A stretch of DNA of 33,406 nt from an uncultured Methylococcaceae bacterium (GCA_903944165.1 CAJAQT010000097.1:1-33406), one strand, 5' to 3'. Shown: positions 1-9,807, counted from the first letter of the stretch. The notes: generated by a model not told the origin, from the letters alone. Translations and numbers: made by a program.

Positions 1-80
1 ACAGATGGATAACATTTTTAGGTCTTAGTCATCAGTCGTGAGCACGTTTTCTTTTTTCAACTATATATTTTTTAATTATT

Positions 81-926
81 ATGACAGCAAGTATCGATAC
101 CGCTCTTATTCAATTATTTCTTGAGGAAGATATTCGCTCAGGAGATATTACTGCGGGTATTATTCCTGAACAGTGTTTGGCTACGGCTGAAGTTATTAAT
201 CGTGAACGCATGGTTATGTGTGGGCAAGCGTGGTTTGATGAGGTGTTTAACTGCGTAGCTTCATCTATAACTATTACCTGGCTGGTTAATGAAGGCGAGA
301 TGATCGAAGCCAATACAGTGCTGTGTCGTGTGCACGGCGCGGCGCGGGCATTATTAAGTGCCGAACGTACCGCACTTAACTTATTACAAACCTTAACTGC
401 CACGGCAACTATTGCTAGAAAATACGCAGATGCAGTGGCTCAGACTGAGTGTAAAGTGCTGGATACGCGAAAAACCTTGCCTGGTCTTCGTTTAGCACAA
501 AAATATGCAGTACGTTGCGGCGGCTGTTATAACCATCGTTTGGGCTTAGATGATGGGGTGTTAATTAAAGAAAATCATATTATGGCAGCAGGCTCTATTA
601 GCCAAGCGATAATCCTTGCACGTTCTTTAACTGCTTTGCCTATAGAAATTGAGGTAGAGAATTTGGCGCAATTTTATGAAGCATTACATGAACAACCTGA
701 ACGAATCATGTTGGATAATTTTACGTTTAATGAATTACAAACAGCCGTGCAATTAAAAAAAGCCCAACCTGAATATGCGCACATTGAATTAGAAGCGTCG
801 GGCAATATTACCTTAGCAAACATTCGCACTATTGCCCTAACTGGGGTTGATTTTATTTCTATTGGTGCGTTAACTAAAAATGTGATGGCCACTGATTTAT
901 CAATGCGCATCACCCTGATTACTTAA
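81..926 (+). CDS. nadC: Nicotinate-nucleotide pyrophosphorylase (quinolinate phosphoribosyltransferase)
   Basis: Converts quinolinate and PRPP to nicotinate mononucleotide, CO2 and pyrophosphate, the step where de novo NAD synthesis yields a nucleotide; cytosolic. The 281-residue length is normal for the family. Visible family signatures are EEDIRSGDITAG near the N-terminus, the AERTALNLLQTLTATAT helix, the substrate-binding stretch DTRKTLPGLR followed by CGGCYNHRLGLDDGVLIKENH, EIEVENL, ImLDNFTF, and a C-terminal ISIGALTKN phosphate-binding loop. The ATG is preceded by an AT-rich tract without a clear ribosome binding site. Its 3' end overlaps the 3' end of the convergent sulfotransferase gene by 8 bases. 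The promoter may lie left of the window. Identification is secure. Confidence 0.96.
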   Translation: MTASIDTALIQLFLEEDIRSGDITAGIIPEQCLATAEVINRERMVMCGQAWFDEVFNCVASSITITWLVNEGEMIEANTVLCRVHGAARALLSAERTALNLLQTLTATATIARKYADAVAQTECKVLDTRKTLPGLRLAQKYAVRCGGCYNHRLGLDDGVLIKENHIMAAGSISQAIILARSLTALPIEIEVENLAQFYEALHEQPERIMLDNFTFNELQTAVQLKKAQPEYAHIELEASGNITLANIRTIALTGVDFISIGALTKNVMATDLSMRITLIT

Positions 927-2259
927 TAAACCACGCATCGGGTAAGGTGACATAGCGCGTCGTAATTTCGTTGAGCATAGTCTGATAATGCGCTTTGAGT
1001 CGATATTGAAGCTCGGCTGGAATTTTGGTTTTTTGAGTTGCGTGAATACGTTGATGCAACGTATCGGCAAAAAGCTCAGTTGAGGCTAAAGGCAAGTCAA
1101 TGAAGTCATAAATAGCGTGCATGAGTTGTGCTGGATTTGCAACAATGTCATCGTAAAACTTAATCAAGACCTGATTTAATAAGCCGGCTTTTTCTAAATC
1201 TTCTAAGGTGAGTAAATAATCATTACGTAAACTTATATCTGACATTTTTGTACATGCGTTAAATAAATAATCAATATCTTTTCCATAACGCATTAAAAAC
1301 GCATTAATACCACCCTCTTCATTTTTTTTACCTTGTAATAAGCTAGACCATGCGCGTTCAGAAGGTTCACGTAAAATAAAAATAATTTTTAAATTCTCTG
1401 TAATGGATTTCATGTGAGTAAAGCCAGCTTCACCAATTAACGCATATTCAGGGGTAATATCTAAAGCATACTTTCGTTGTTTAGTGGTACGTAATAAATC
1501 AACATACCAGGCATCATTTATTTTTTTAGTTAACAAACCTATTCTTCGTGCTAAAGCTGGGCTTAATCCGTCCGCATCTTCAATAAGTGCTTTTAATAAA
1601 GAGGCATCATCTGCAAGCATTGCTGAAATAAAGGGAGTTAGTTGTTTTAGCTTGTCTTTATCGCCTTGGCATACTTTTAAAAAATGTACGGCGCGCCAAT
1701 TATTAAGATGTGGGCTGTTTTTGTATAAATGGTCAAAATAATGCACTTCTTTTGCAAACATACATTTAGCAAAGCGTTCATCTTTGGTTAAATTCTGAAA
1801 CAACCATGACGTCCCCGCCTTTTGTGCGCCAATGCACACTAACACATTGCTTAGTTTTGGGGATTTATGCACATGTTTTTTTAGCAAGCGTGTATGCACT
1901 AAGTTATCTGTCATGTTTAATGGGCATCCATTAGCATACACATTAATGGGCTGGTTTTCTTGTAAGGCAAGCATGAAGATTCTAGTTAACGCGAAGGGAA
2001 TATCAAAAATAAAACCTACTTCGGCATGAGCAGAGTGTTTAAATTGTGCGTCAACATCAGCACGTTTATGCCACGTGGCGAGTACTGGTTGGACAATATT
2101 ATTAAATACTAGGCTGAGTTCAATAGCAGACGGTTGATCACTTACCACCCAGCCTTTTATTTGACTGGGTGTGATGGCTTCAACAAAACCTATCATTTCC
2201 GCAGTGTGCTCATCAGTTAAACAAGTAGATGATGGCAGTGTGTCAAGGATTTTTTGCAT
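919..2259 (-). CDS. PAPS-dependent sulfotransferase family protein with extra N-terminal domain
   Basis: Probable sulfotransferase moving sulfate from PAPS to an unknown acceptor. The nucleotide-binding P-loop-like motif is GAQKAGTSWLF (about residues 144-154), and the 3'-phosphate motif is FILREPSERAWSSLLQ near residue 300. The catalytic domain spans about 135-430. Residues about 20-120 form a separate domain starting GFVEAITPSQIKGWVV; this GxVD/E...IxGWV pattern is familiar from N-terminal modules of bacterial sulfo- and glycosyltransferases, where it is thought to be a beta-sandwich. No signal peptide or membrane segment is visible, so it should act in the cytosol. The gene is monocistronic between nadC (convergent) and pssA (divergent). 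Acceptor unknown; a polysaccharide or glycolipid is a guess. Confidence 0.8.
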   Translation of the reverse strand: MQKILDTLPSSTCLTDEHTAEMIGFVEAITPSQIKGWVVSDQPSAIELSLVFNNIVQPVLATWHKRADVDAQFKHSAHAEVGFIFDIPFALTRIFMLALQENQPINVYANGCPLNMTDNLVHTRLLKKHVHKSPKLSNVLVCIGAQKAGTSWLFQNLTKDERFAKCMFAKEVHYFDHLYKNSPHLNNWRAVHFLKVCQGDKDKLKQLTPFISAMLADDASLLKALIEDADGLSPALARRIGLLTKKINDAWYVDLLRTTKQRKYALDITPEYALIGEAGFTHMKSITENLKIIFILREPSERAWSSLLQGKKNEEGGINAFLMRYGKDIDYLFNACTKMSDISLRNDYLLTLEDLEKAGLLNQVLIKFYDDIVANPAQLMHAIYDFIDLPLASTELFADTLHQRIHATQKTKIPAELQYRLKAHYQTMLNEITTRYVTLPDAWFIK

Positions 2260-2385
2260 ACTGATTACTTCCTAATGGCTAAAATTAAGGTTAACGCGGT
2301 AGCGCACTTATACGATGTTGGGTGAGAAGAGTGATCAAATTAAAGCGTTTTATGTGTTTACTAGGTTGACCGCAATTGCTCATTG

Positions 2386-2391
2386 TATAAT
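2386..2391 (+). promoter_or_regulatory. Candidate -10 box of the pssA promoter
   Basis: A perfect TATAAT lies 35 bases before the pssA ATG. The only recognisable -35-like element, TTGACC at 2366-2371, is just 14 bases upstream, shorter than the usual 16-18. The -10 is convincing by sequence; the pairing is doubtful. Confidence 0.4.
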
Positions 2392-2426
2392 TGGTTATTC
2401 TTGCTTAATTGGATCAAATAAACAAT

Positions 2427-3167
2427 ATGGTTTCTGAAAAAACGAATTTACGTTCACGAGGTATTTATTTATTACCTAATTTATTTACCTCTGGGGCGTT
2501 ATTTTCTGGCTTTTATGCCATCACCTCAGCGATGAATAATCACTTCGAAACGGCAGTGATTGCAATTTTTGTAGCAATGATTTTAGATGGTCTTGATGGT
2601 CGTGTCGCTAGAATGACCAATACGCAAAGTGAATTTGGTGCTCAATACGATAGCTTATCAGACATGGTGTCGTTTGGTGTTGCGCCTGCTTTAGTTATGT
2701 ATTTATGGGCCTTTGGCGATATGGGACGAGTAGGCTTGTTTGCCGCGTTTGTGCACACCGCTGGGGCAGCCTTACGTTTAGCCCGCTTTAATACCCAATT
2801 AGAAACAGCGGATAAGCGTTATTTTCAAGGCTTACCCAGTCCTGCGGCAGCGGCGATTATTGCAGGATTTATTTGGATCTGCCTTGAACATGGCTATGAA
2901 CTCGAGGTGATTAAGTTCCCCGCTTTAGTGCTGATCTTAAGTACCGGCTTACTGATGGTCAGTAATTTTCGTTATTCTAGTTTTAAGCAAATTGATTTAA
3001 AAGGAAAAGTGCCCTTTATTGCAGCCATTGCCATGATGCTCGCCATTGCTTTTGTTATGGCACAGCCCCAAACTATGTTATTTTTACTATTCTTAGTTTA
3101 TGCCATTTCAGGTCCAGTGATTACGCTTATTCAACGCAAACGAATCTTACAAGAGCGTAAAAATTAA
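2427..3167 (+). CDS. pssA: CDP-diacylglycerol--serine O-phosphatidyltransferase
   Basis: Integral membrane enzyme that makes phosphatidylserine from CDP-diacylglycerol and serine, the precursor of phosphatidylethanolamine. The CDP-alcohol phosphotransferase signature is complete: DGLDGRVARM then EFGAQYDSLSDMVSFGVAP, giving DGxxAR...G...D...D with the aspartates needed for metal and catalysis. Several hydrophobic helices follow, including RYSSFKQIDLK between membrane segments, as in the short, subclass II type of enzyme (about 246 residues here). The ORF track begins at a TTG six codons upstream; I prefer the ATG at 2427 giving MVSEKTNLRSRGIYLLPNLFT, since the TTG has no ribosome binding site and the conserved region starts just after this ATG. 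In many gammaproteobacteria pssA lies near the ilvBNC/leuA genes, consistent with leuA next door. Confidence 0.92.
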   Translation: MVSEKTNLRSRGIYLLPNLFTSGALFSGFYAITSAMNNHFETAVIAIFVAMILDGLDGRVARMTNTQSEFGAQYDSLSDMVSFGVAPALVMYLWAFGDMGRVGLFAAFVHTAGAALRLARFNTQLETADKRYFQGLPSPAAAAIIAGFIWICLEHGYELEVIKFPALVLILSTGLLMVSNFRYSSFKQIDLKGKVPFIAAIAMMLAIAFVMAQPQTMLFLLFLVYAISGPVITLIQRKRILQERKN

Positions 3168-3437
3168 GCTCGTACAGAGAAAGTTTTTTGTAAGACTATT
3201 CACGGAGTGCCTAACTAAACTTAAAATACTGTCAACTTAGTTTTTAAGGGCAGGGCATTTAAGCAAGTTATGCAAGCCTGTTGTGTATTCACAGCATGTA
3301 CCGATAGGCGCTTATGTCATTAAGTTCTGATTTACACGTTTAATCACGCATGTTTGTCACTGTTTTTACCTGTTCATCCTATTTCCCCCTAAACCAGCAA
3401 CGTAGCTCGTGTTGGTGTTTTGTGCCAGGAGTTTTTT

Positions 3438-4982
3438 ATGAAAGACCATTTAATTATATTTGATACAACCTTGCGTGACGGCGAACAAAGCCCGGGTGCA
3501 TCAATGACACGTGATGAGAAATTACGTATAGCTAAAGCGCTTGAACGCTTAAACGTGGATATTATTGAAGCAGGCTTTCCAGCGGCAAGTCCTGGCGATT
3601 TCGATGCTGTACAAGCGGTAGCGCGAGGCATAAAAGACAGTATCGTATGCGGACTTTCACGCGCCTTAGACAATGATATTGATCGTGCAGGCGCCGCACT
3701 TAAAGATGCGCAACGTGCGCGTATTCATACGTTTATTGCTACTTCGCCCATTCACATGCAGAGAAAATTAAATATGACTCCTGCACAAGTAATTGAGCAT
3801 GCTGTGCGTGCCGTTAAGCGTGCGCGACAATTTACCGATGATGTTGAATTTTCTCCTGAAGATGCCGGCCGTTCAGAAGAAGATTTTTTATGTCGAATAT
3901 TAGAAGCCGTCATTGATGCAGGCGCTACCACATTAAATATTCCAGATACTGTTGGTTACAGTATTCCACAGCAATTTGGTGCCACGATTGCTAATCTTAT
4001 TGAGCGCATTCCTAATTCAGATAAAGCAATTTTTTCAGTGCATTGCCACAATGATTTAGGGTTGGCTGTAGCTAATTCCTTAGCAGCGGTAATGAATGGT
4101 GCGCGTCAAATCGAATGTACAATTAATGGCTTAGGTGAGCGAGCAGGCAATGCTTCGTTAGAAGAGGTGGTGATGGCAGTAAAAACCCGTCAAGATGTTT
4201 TTACTTGTCAAACGCGCATTGATACTCGGGAAATATTAACGTGTTCAAAATTAGTTTCAACCATCACAGGGTTTCCGGTACAGCCAAATAAAGCAATTGT
4301 TGGAGCAAATGCCTTTGCTCATGAAGCAGGCATTCACCAAGATGGTATTTTAAAAAGTCGAGAAACCTATGAAATCATGCGCGCTGAAGATGTAGGTTGG
4401 ACAGCAAATCGCATGGTATTGGGTAAGCATTCAGGTAGAAATGCTTTTAAAAATAGAATGGTAGAGTTGGGTTTTGAGTTTAATTCAGAAGAAGAGATTA
4501 ATAAAACCTTTATGCGTTTTAAGCAATTAGCTGATAAAAAGCATGAGATTTTTGATGAAGATTTACAAGCATTGATTTCAGAAACGACCGTTGCTTCTGA
4601 AGATGAACAGATTAAATTAATAGCCTTAAAAGTGTGTTCAGAAACAGGTGAAATTCCTACCGCAACAGTCACCTTACGTTTTGCCAATAAAGAGCTCACT
4701 GGGTGCTCAGAGGGGGGAGGAGTGGTCGACGCTTCCTTAAAAGCAATTGAAAAGATTGTGCAATCGAATGCCGTCATGGCGCTTTATTCTGTTAATAACA
4801 TTACTAATGGTACTGATGCGCAAGGCGAAGTGTCGGTACGTTTGGAAAAAGACGGGCGCATCGTCACGGGTTTAGGTGCAGATACTGATATCGTGATTGC
4901 TTCCGCTAAAGCATATATTAATGCGATAAATAAATTGCAAATACCCGATCAGCGTCGTCATCCACAACAAGCGACTGTTTAA
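3438..4982 (+). CDS. leuA: 2-isopropylmalate synthase
   Basis: Condenses acetyl-CoA with 2-ketoisovalerate, the first committed step of leucine synthesis. The N-terminal TIM barrel begins [16 protein letters not shown] (metal aspartate and catalytic Arg-Asp), continues with [16 protein letters not shown] (metal histidines) and the [14 protein letters not shown] signature. [16 protein letters not shown] opens the linker, and the last ~120 residues form the leucine-sensing LeuA dimer domain, expected to give feedback inhibition. Full family length (514 residues). The ORF track starts at a TTG six codons earlier; the ATG at 3438 is the better start because AGGAG lies 6 bases upstream. The 270-base gap after pssA suggests its own promoter; I found no leucine-rich leader peptide there. 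A likely terminator follows the gene. Confidence 0.96.
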   Translation: MKDHLIIFDTTLRDGEQSPGASMTRDEKLRIAKALERLNVDIIEAGFPAASPGDFDAVQAVARGIKDSIVCGLSRALDNDIDRAGAALKDAQRARIHTFIATSPIHMQRKLNMTPAQVIEHAVRAVKRARQFTDDVEFSPEDAGRSEEDFLCRILEAVIDAGATTLNIPDTVGYSIPQQFGATIANLIERIPNSDKAIFSVHCHNDLGLAVANSLAAVMNGARQIECTINGLGERAGNASLEEVVMAVKTRQDVFTCQTRIDTREILTCSKLVSTITGFPVQPNKAIVGANAFAHEAGIHQDGILKSRETYEIMRAEDVGWTANRMVLGKHSGRNAFKNRMVELGFEFNSEEEINKTFMRFKQLADKKHEIFDEDLQALISETTVASEDEQIKLIALKVCSETGEIPTATVTLRFANKELTGCSEGGGVVDASLKAIEKIVQSNAVMALYSVNNITNGTDAQGEVSVRLEKDGRIVTGLGADTDIVIASAKAYINAINKLQIPDQRRHPQQATV

Positions 4983-5024
4983 GATTTCAATGCTTGTCAT
5001 TATAGTCAAACGCTTATTTAATTT

Positions 5025-5064
5025 GGGTGGCGTATTGTCTACATTGCTACCCACTATTATTTTT
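5025..5064 (+). terminator. Probable Rho-independent terminator after leuA
   Basis: GGGTGGC (5025-5031) pairs with GCTACCC (5046-5052), seven base pairs including one G-U, with a 14-base loop, followed by the T-rich tail ACTATTATTTTT. The position 40 bases after the leuA stop fits; the long loop and interrupted T run lower confidence. Confidence 0.5.
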
Positions 5065-5142
5065 GGTGTTGTTTAGCTGTAATGATTATTAAATTATTTC
5101 CTGCCAGAATAACTGACATTTCTTTTACTCCATCGAGAAGTT

Positions 5143-6075
5143 ATGAAAATCGCTATCCTATCGCGTAATGCTAAATTATATTCAACAACTCGCTTGGTTG
5201 AGGCGGCTGAAAGTCGTGGTCACGAAGTTCGTGTGTTAGATGTGCTGCGCTGCTACATGAATATCACCTCACATAATCCATCCATTCATTATCGAGGTGA
5301 AGATTTAACTGACTTTGATGCTGTTATTCCGCGTATTGGTGCTTCAGTCACTTTTTATGGCACGGCGGTTTTAAGACAGTTTGAAATGATGAATGTCATG
5401 CCCCTTAATGAATCGGTAGCAATATCGCGGTCACGTGACAAATTGCGCTCTACTCAATTATTGGCTAGAAAAGGTATCGGCTTGCCAGTAACTGGTTTTG
5501 CCAATAATCCTGATGATATTGCCGATTTAATCAATCAAGTGGGCGGCGCGCCTTTAGTGATTAAATTGTTGGAAGGAACACAAGGCATTGGGGTGGTGTT
5601 GGCGGAAACCTATAATGCTGCAGAAAGTGTCATTCAAGCCTTTATGGGCTTAAAAGCCAACATCATGGTACAAGAGTTTATTAAAGAAGCGGGCGGTAGT
5701 GATATTCGTTGTTTTGTGGTCGGAGATAAAGTGGTCGCGGCAATGAAAAGACAAGGAGCCGAAGGTGAATTTAGATCTAATTTGCATCGAGGTGGCTCAG
5801 CGTCGATTGTACGCTTAACACCAGAAGAACGATCAACCGCAGTAAGGGCAGCAAAAATTATGGGTTTAAATGTCTGTGGTGTAGATATGTTACGCTCCAA
5901 TCATGGTCCCGTTATTATGGAAGTTAATTCATCGCCAGGATTACGCGGCATAGAGGCCGCAAGTGAAAAAAATATTGCTGATTTAATTATTCAATTCATT
6001 GAAAAACGCTTTGAAACTTTAGAAACTGCTAAAGATAAAGCGCACTCTAAAACACGGACACGTGGAAAAGGCTAA
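5143..6075 (+). CDS. rimK: Ribosomal protein S6 -- L-glutamate ligase (ATP-grasp)
   Basis: RimK adds glutamate residues to the C-terminus of ribosomal protein S6 and can make poly-alpha-glutamate in vitro. The protein begins [22 protein letters not shown], a hallmark N-terminus. The ATP-grasp core shows [19 protein letters not shown] (nucleotide lysine and glycine loop), [27 protein letters not shown] and the metal-binding end [15 protein letters not shown]. The 310-residue length is standard, with a short basic tail (KTRTRGKG). A GAGAAG lies 4 bases before the ATG. Some relatives couple rimK to a retropepsin-like gene or to c-di-GMP proteins; here the next genes, a histidine kinase and an EAL response regulator, are convergent and 10 bases away. 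Pseudomonas RimK is reported to respond to c-di-GMP, so the neighbourhood is suggestive only. Confidence 0.93.
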   Translation: MKIAILSRNAKLYSTTRLVEAAESRGHEVRVLDVLRCYMNITSHNPSIHYRGEDLTDFDAVIPRIGASVTFYGTAVLRQFEMMNVMPLNESVAISRSRDKLRSTQLLARKGIGLPVTGFANNPDDIADLINQVGGAPLVIKLLEGTQGIGVVLAETYNAAESVIQAFMGLKANIMVQEFIKEAGGSDIRCFVVGDKVVAAMKRQGAEGEFRSNLHRGGSASIVRLTPEERSTAVRAAKIMGLNVCGVDMLRSNHGPVIMEVNSSPGLRGIEAASEKNIADLIIQFIEKRFETLETAKDKAHSKTRTRGKG

Positions 6076-6085
6076 GGTAAGCAAC

Positions 6086-7411
6086 TTAGTTTGCAGTGAC
6101 TGGGGAGGTTGTATTTGCAACAAGTGGAATAATAAGTGTAAAAGTAGTGCCACTATTACGTTTACTGCTGACTTCAATAGTGCCATTTAATAACTGATGC
6201 ACATTGCTGTACACAATATGTAAACCTAAGCCACTGCCGCCTTTACCTAAGCGAGTGGTGAAAAAAGGATCAAAAATTTTAGCTAAATTTTGTTCATCAA
6301 TGCCAATACCGTTATCAGATAAGGTAATTAACACAGAATGATCTTCAATCGGTTTAGCCGTAAGCTGAATAGTCCCGTCTGGATTATCTTCAAAGCCATG
6401 AATAAGCGCATTTAAAGTTAAATTAGTAATAACTTGCCCTAATGGACCTGGATAACTATTAAGGTTAATCGTGTCGGGAATATCAATGGCTATCTTACAG
6501 TGGCTATGTTTAAACTGTGGTTGTAACGTTAACAGTAGCTCTTGAATATATGTTTTCAAGTTAAATTGTCGTCGATTTTCGCTAGTTTGATCAACGGCGA
6601 CTTGTTTAAAGTGAATGATTAGCTCATTAGCACGGGATAAGTTTCTATAAATCAAATCCGTTGCCTGTTCGGTTTGCTCGAGATAATTTGCCAGTACAGA
6701 GCGCCTAAGTTGACCGCTATTTACTTCTTTTAAAAATTCTTTTGTAGCATCGGAAAGCGAGGTTGCCACCGTAAAGCTATTGCCTAGTGGGGTGTTGAGT
6801 TCGTGGGCAATGCCGGCCACCAATGACCCTAGCGAGGCTAATTTTTCACTGCGCACTAAACTTGCTTGAGTGTTTTTTAAGGCGATTAAGGTTTCATTTA
6901 ATTGGCGATTAGCTTCACCTATTTCACTGCGGCGTTGTTCTTCAACTTGCTGCTCTAATTCACTATTAAGCTGCCTGTTTTCTTCTTCGATTAATTTTTT
7001 AAGGGAAATATCGCGCTGACTAAAGTGTAAAAAAATGTGCCCATCGACAATGAATTTTATTAAATGTACTTCAGAATCCCATAAACTACCATTTGGTCGT
7101 TGATGCCGCCATTCAAAGATAACCATACTTTCTGCCAGCGCTTGGCGCATAAAGTGAGGAAAGCTCTCGGCAGATAAGCGGCCATCGTATTGCTGTTCAG
7201 GTGACAATTCCACAAAGGTTTTTGATAAAAAGGTTTCCCGATCAGTAAAGCCATGTGCTTGAAGTGTTGCTACATTACATTCAATAAAAGAGCCTGAATA
7301 AGCATCCAGCACACCTAAGGAAATATGCGATTGCGTATATAAGGCATTGGTAAAGGCTTCACTTTTGCTTAAAGCTGAAACAGCTAATGTGTCTGTAGTT
7401 GCTAAAGTCAT
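6086..7411 (-). CDS. PAS-domain sensor histidine kinase
   Basis: Probable cytosolic sensor kinase of a two-component system. Residues about 25-135 resemble a PAS fold (SLGVLDAYSGSFIECN... WRHQRPNGSLWDSEVHLI...FSQRDIS), followed by a coiled coil (about 138-190, rich in E, Q and L). The phosphoacceptor H-box is LGSLVAGIAHELNTPLGN with His203. The ATPase shows the N box ITNLTLNALIHGFED, the G1 box DNGIGIDEQN, the F box IFDPFFTTRLGKGGSG and the G2 box GLGLHIVYSN. No membrane segment is visible, so the signal should be intracellular. The response-regulator gene lies upstream on the same strand with 60 bases between them, so they are probably co-transcribed and cognate. All catalytic residues look intact; the PAS ligand is unknown. 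Confidence 0.88.
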   Translation of the reverse strand: MTLATTDTLAVSALSKSEAFTNALYTQSHISLGVLDAYSGSFIECNVATLQAHGFTDRETFLSKTFVELSPEQQYDGRLSAESFPHFMRQALAESMVIFEWRHQRPNGSLWDSEVHLIKFIVDGHIFLHFSQRDISLKKLIEEENRQLNSELEQQVEEQRRSEIGEANRQLNETLIALKNTQASLVRSEKLASLGSLVAGIAHELNTPLGNSFTVATSLSDATKEFLKEVNSGQLRRSVLANYLEQTEQATDLIYRNLSRANELIIHFKQVAVDQTSENRRQFNLKTYIQELLLTLQPQFKHSHCKIAIDIPDTINLNSYPGPLGQVITNLTLNALIHGFEDNPDGTIQLTAKPIEDHSVLITLSDNGIGIDEQNLAKIFDPFFTTRLGKGGSGLGLHIVYSNVHQLLNGTIEVSSKRNSGTTFTLIIPLVANTTSPVTAN

Positions 7412-7471
7412 TGTTTATTTAGGCAATTGAAATAATACGTAGACGATCTTAACCGTGCAGTGAGTGAGTTG

Positions 7472-9712
7472 TTAAGATGGATGACTGTGTACCCATGTTT
7501 GTAGCCAACTTTTTAAATCAGTTGCAGTCATAGGTTTGGCGTACAAGTAACCTTGCGCCTCCTGACAACCCAAGGATAATAATCGATTTGCTTGAAATTC
7601 ATTTTCAACACCTTCGGCAATAACCCTAATATCCAAACTTTTGCTTAAGCGTATAACAAGATCAGCAATTCTAGCTTCATCGTTGTCGTTAGAAATGGTC
7701 ATGATAAAAGAGCGATCAATTTTAACGCGGTCTACGGGCAGACCTTCTAAATAAGACAAACACGAAAAGCCAGTGCCAAAGTCATCAATGGCAATGCTTA
7801 TCCCTAATGCTCTGATTTCTCGTAAGGTATGTTCAACCAAGGATTGATCCATCATTGCCACAGATTCGGTGATTTCCAACTCTATTAAGCGAGGATTAAC
7901 GGCGCTTTCTTCTAAGCATTGTCTGACACTAGCGAGAAAGTTAGGCATACGAAATTGCACTACCGATACATTTATTGATACGGTAATATCTTCCCAACCC
8001 TCAGCTTCGAGTTGTTGAGCAAGCTTAATAGATTCGCGCAAAATCCATAAACCCATGGGCACGATTAAGCCTGATTTTTCGGCGAGTGGAATAAATCGAT
8101 CAGGTGAAATAAATTCACCTTCTTTAGTACGCCAGCGCATTAAGGCTTCACAGCCAATTACACGTTTCGTGTACATATTAATTTGTGGTTGAAATAAGGG
8201 AAATAAGAGACCCTGTTCAAAATCAATCAATAATTTGTGTAGTAAATGAGTTCGTTCTTTGGCTTTAAAACCAATATCATTGGTATAGTACGCGTCGCTG
8301 TTAAGGCCAGATTCTTTAGCTAATTTACGTGCAATACTGGCATTTTTTAACACCGACTGACCATCTGGATTAGAATCACGTAAATTCACGATGCCAGTAC
8401 TGATAGGCACAACGTGATTCATATCTTCAATACGGAAGTTTTTTTCGAAACAAGGGCGAATTAAATGCGTTTGTAAATCGATAGTTTTACCTAACATACC
8501 AAAGGCATCGCCAGAAATTCTTGCAATCAGACACTGTTTACCAAAATTATCATGTAAGCGATAGGCTAAAGCCTCGAGTAAACGATCGCCGTAGTTATAT
8601 CCAAAGGCATTGTTAATCTCTGCAAATTGATCAATATCAATTTGCATCACGCAGTATTCATCAGCTTCGCCAGATTTAAAGCAGTCATTAATTGCTTCAA
8701 TAAAGGCTGTTCGATTAGGTAAGTTAACAAGCCGATCAAAGTATGCAAAGTCTTTTAAGCGCGCAATAAGATGAATGTTTTCGGCGCACACCGAGACATT
8801 GCTACAAAAAACTTTAAGCAACTCTTGGTTTAAATGATTTGGGGATTTATTGGATTTAACAAATACAGCAAAATGTTTGTTGTCACGTATGGGAAAATAT
8901 AACACCAGATATTCTTTAGCGAAGAGATGTTCGTGATGGGTTAAACAATGCGCTAAGCCATCTCGAATAATACTGTCATCAATTTCATTTAAACGGCGTT
9001 GAATAAGACTTTGAAAACGTCCAGCTGCAGCGATGATTACATAATCAGGAGCGGCTGAGGATTCATTTAATGTTGATTGCGCACATAATAAGCCTTCAGG
9101 ATTAACACCTAAAATTGCCGCTAATTGGCGAATAACACCGCTGGCAAAATGCTGTAAACCAGTTTCTGCGATTAATTCCCTTGAGCCATGAACGATTTGC
9201 TCTAAGCCCACACGGCTGGATTCCATGCGGTTCAGTTGATCGTAACTACGAATAGCAGATAACACAGTGATAAATAATTTATTACGTGTTAATTCGGTTT
9301 TAGTTTTGTAATCGTTGATGTCGTAATCACGCACTGCATCAAGTTCTGGCGCGTAGCCTGGCTGTCCTGTACGTAAAATGATTCGGGGAAATTTAAGATT
9401 TAATTGATTGCGAATAATGCCCACTAATTGCAAACCAGAATCTTCTGCCTCCATGACAACATCAAGTAAAATAACAGCTATATCAGAGTGTTCGGATAGT
9501 AATTTAAGACAATCAGCGGTTGAGTAGGCATTAAGAAAGAGAGGTACTTTGCCAATGAGATCGGTGTTTTGCAATGCATGTTTAGTGGCAAGATGCACAT
9601 CTTGATCATCATCAACAATGAGGATTTTCCAAAAATCTAGTTGTTCAGGGCAGTCATCATCGATAAGTGGTAATTCATCGGAAAAAACAAATTCATCATT
9701 AGCTAAAGTCAT
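7472..9712 (-). CDS. Response regulator with REC, DUF3369, degenerate GGDEF and EAL domains
   Basis: A 746-residue regulator likely to degrade cyclic di-GMP. The receiver domain (about 27-160) has the acidic pocket VDDDQD, phosphoacceptor Asp84 in ILLDVVME, ILRTGQP and DYKTKTEL with the conserved lysine. Residues about 165-330 match the DUF3369 type of spacer (GLEQIVHGSRELIAETGLQHFA...). The GGDEF domain (about 332-490) keeps its fold (LPNRTAFI, DIDQFAEINNAFGYNYGD) but its signature reads SGDAF, so it is probably not a cyclase. The EAL domain (about 505-740) looks active: CEALMRW, ELEITESVAMM, IDDFGTGFSCLSYL, VKIDRSFI, VIAEGVE and QGYLYAKPM carry the expected metal and catalytic residues. It heads the operon with the histidine kinase and diverges from the STAS operon across a repeat-rich spacer. 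Confidence 0.9.
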   Translation of the reverse strand: MTLANDEFVFSDELPLIDDDCPEQLDFWKILIVDDDQDVHLATKHALQNTDLIGKVPLFLNAYSTADCLKLLSEHSDIAVILLDVVMEAEDSGLQLVGIIRNQLNLKFPRIILRTGQPGYAPELDAVRDYDINDYKTKTELTRNKLFITVLSAIRSYDQLNRMESSRVGLEQIVHGSRELIAETGLQHFASGVIRQLAAILGVNPEGLLCAQSTLNESSAAPDYVIIAAAGRFQSLIQRRLNEIDDSIIRDGLAHCLTHHEHLFAKEYLVLYFPIRDNKHFAVFVKSNKSPNHLNQELLKVFCSNVSVCAENIHLIARLKDFAYFDRLVNLPNRTAFIEAINDCFKSGEADEYCVMQIDIDQFAEINNAFGYNYGDRLLEALAYRLHDNFGKQCLIARISGDAFGMLGKTIDLQTHLIRPCFEKNFRIEDMNHVVPISTGIVNLRDSNPDGQSVLKNASIARKLAKESGLNSDAYYTNDIGFKAKERTHLLHKLLIDFEQGLLFPLFQPQINMYTKRVIGCEALMRWRTKEGEFISPDRFIPLAEKSGLIVPMGLWILRESIKLAQQLEAEGWEDITVSINVSVVQFRMPNFLASVRQCLEESAVNPRLIELEITESVAMMDQSLVEHTLREIRALGISIAIDDFGTGFSCLSYLEGLPVDRVKIDRSFIMTISNDNDEARIADLVIRLSKSLDIRVIAEGVENEFQANRLLSLGCQEAQGYLYAKPMTATDLKSWLQTWVHSHPS

Positions 9713-9793
9713 TCTTTGATACTCGTAAGATTAATAAAGTAAGCGTTTAAAAAATACTATTAAAGGATTAAATTATTTTAGGTTTTGTTGCAA

Positions 9794-9807
9794 CAGTAAA
9801 AATACTG
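9794..9807. repeat. Palindrome CAGTAAAAATACTG, copy 1
   Basis: Perfect 5-bp inverted arms around AAAA; here the flanking A and T extend the arms to 6 bp. It lies 81 bases upstream of the response-regulator start and has an identical copy near the STAS operon. Confidence 0.7.

Noticed and set aside
3168-3437. Leucine leader or T-box before leuA
   Set aside because: No run of leucine codons and no T-box-like sequence; hairpins there are weak.
4367-4777. 136-aa minus-strand ORF inside leuA
   Set aside because: Shadow of leuA; serine/lysine-rich composition typical of antisense reading.
6072-6089. CTAAG/CTTAG hairpin between rimK and the histidine kinase
   Set aside because: Only 5 bp, with a short TTT tail; too weak to call a terminator.
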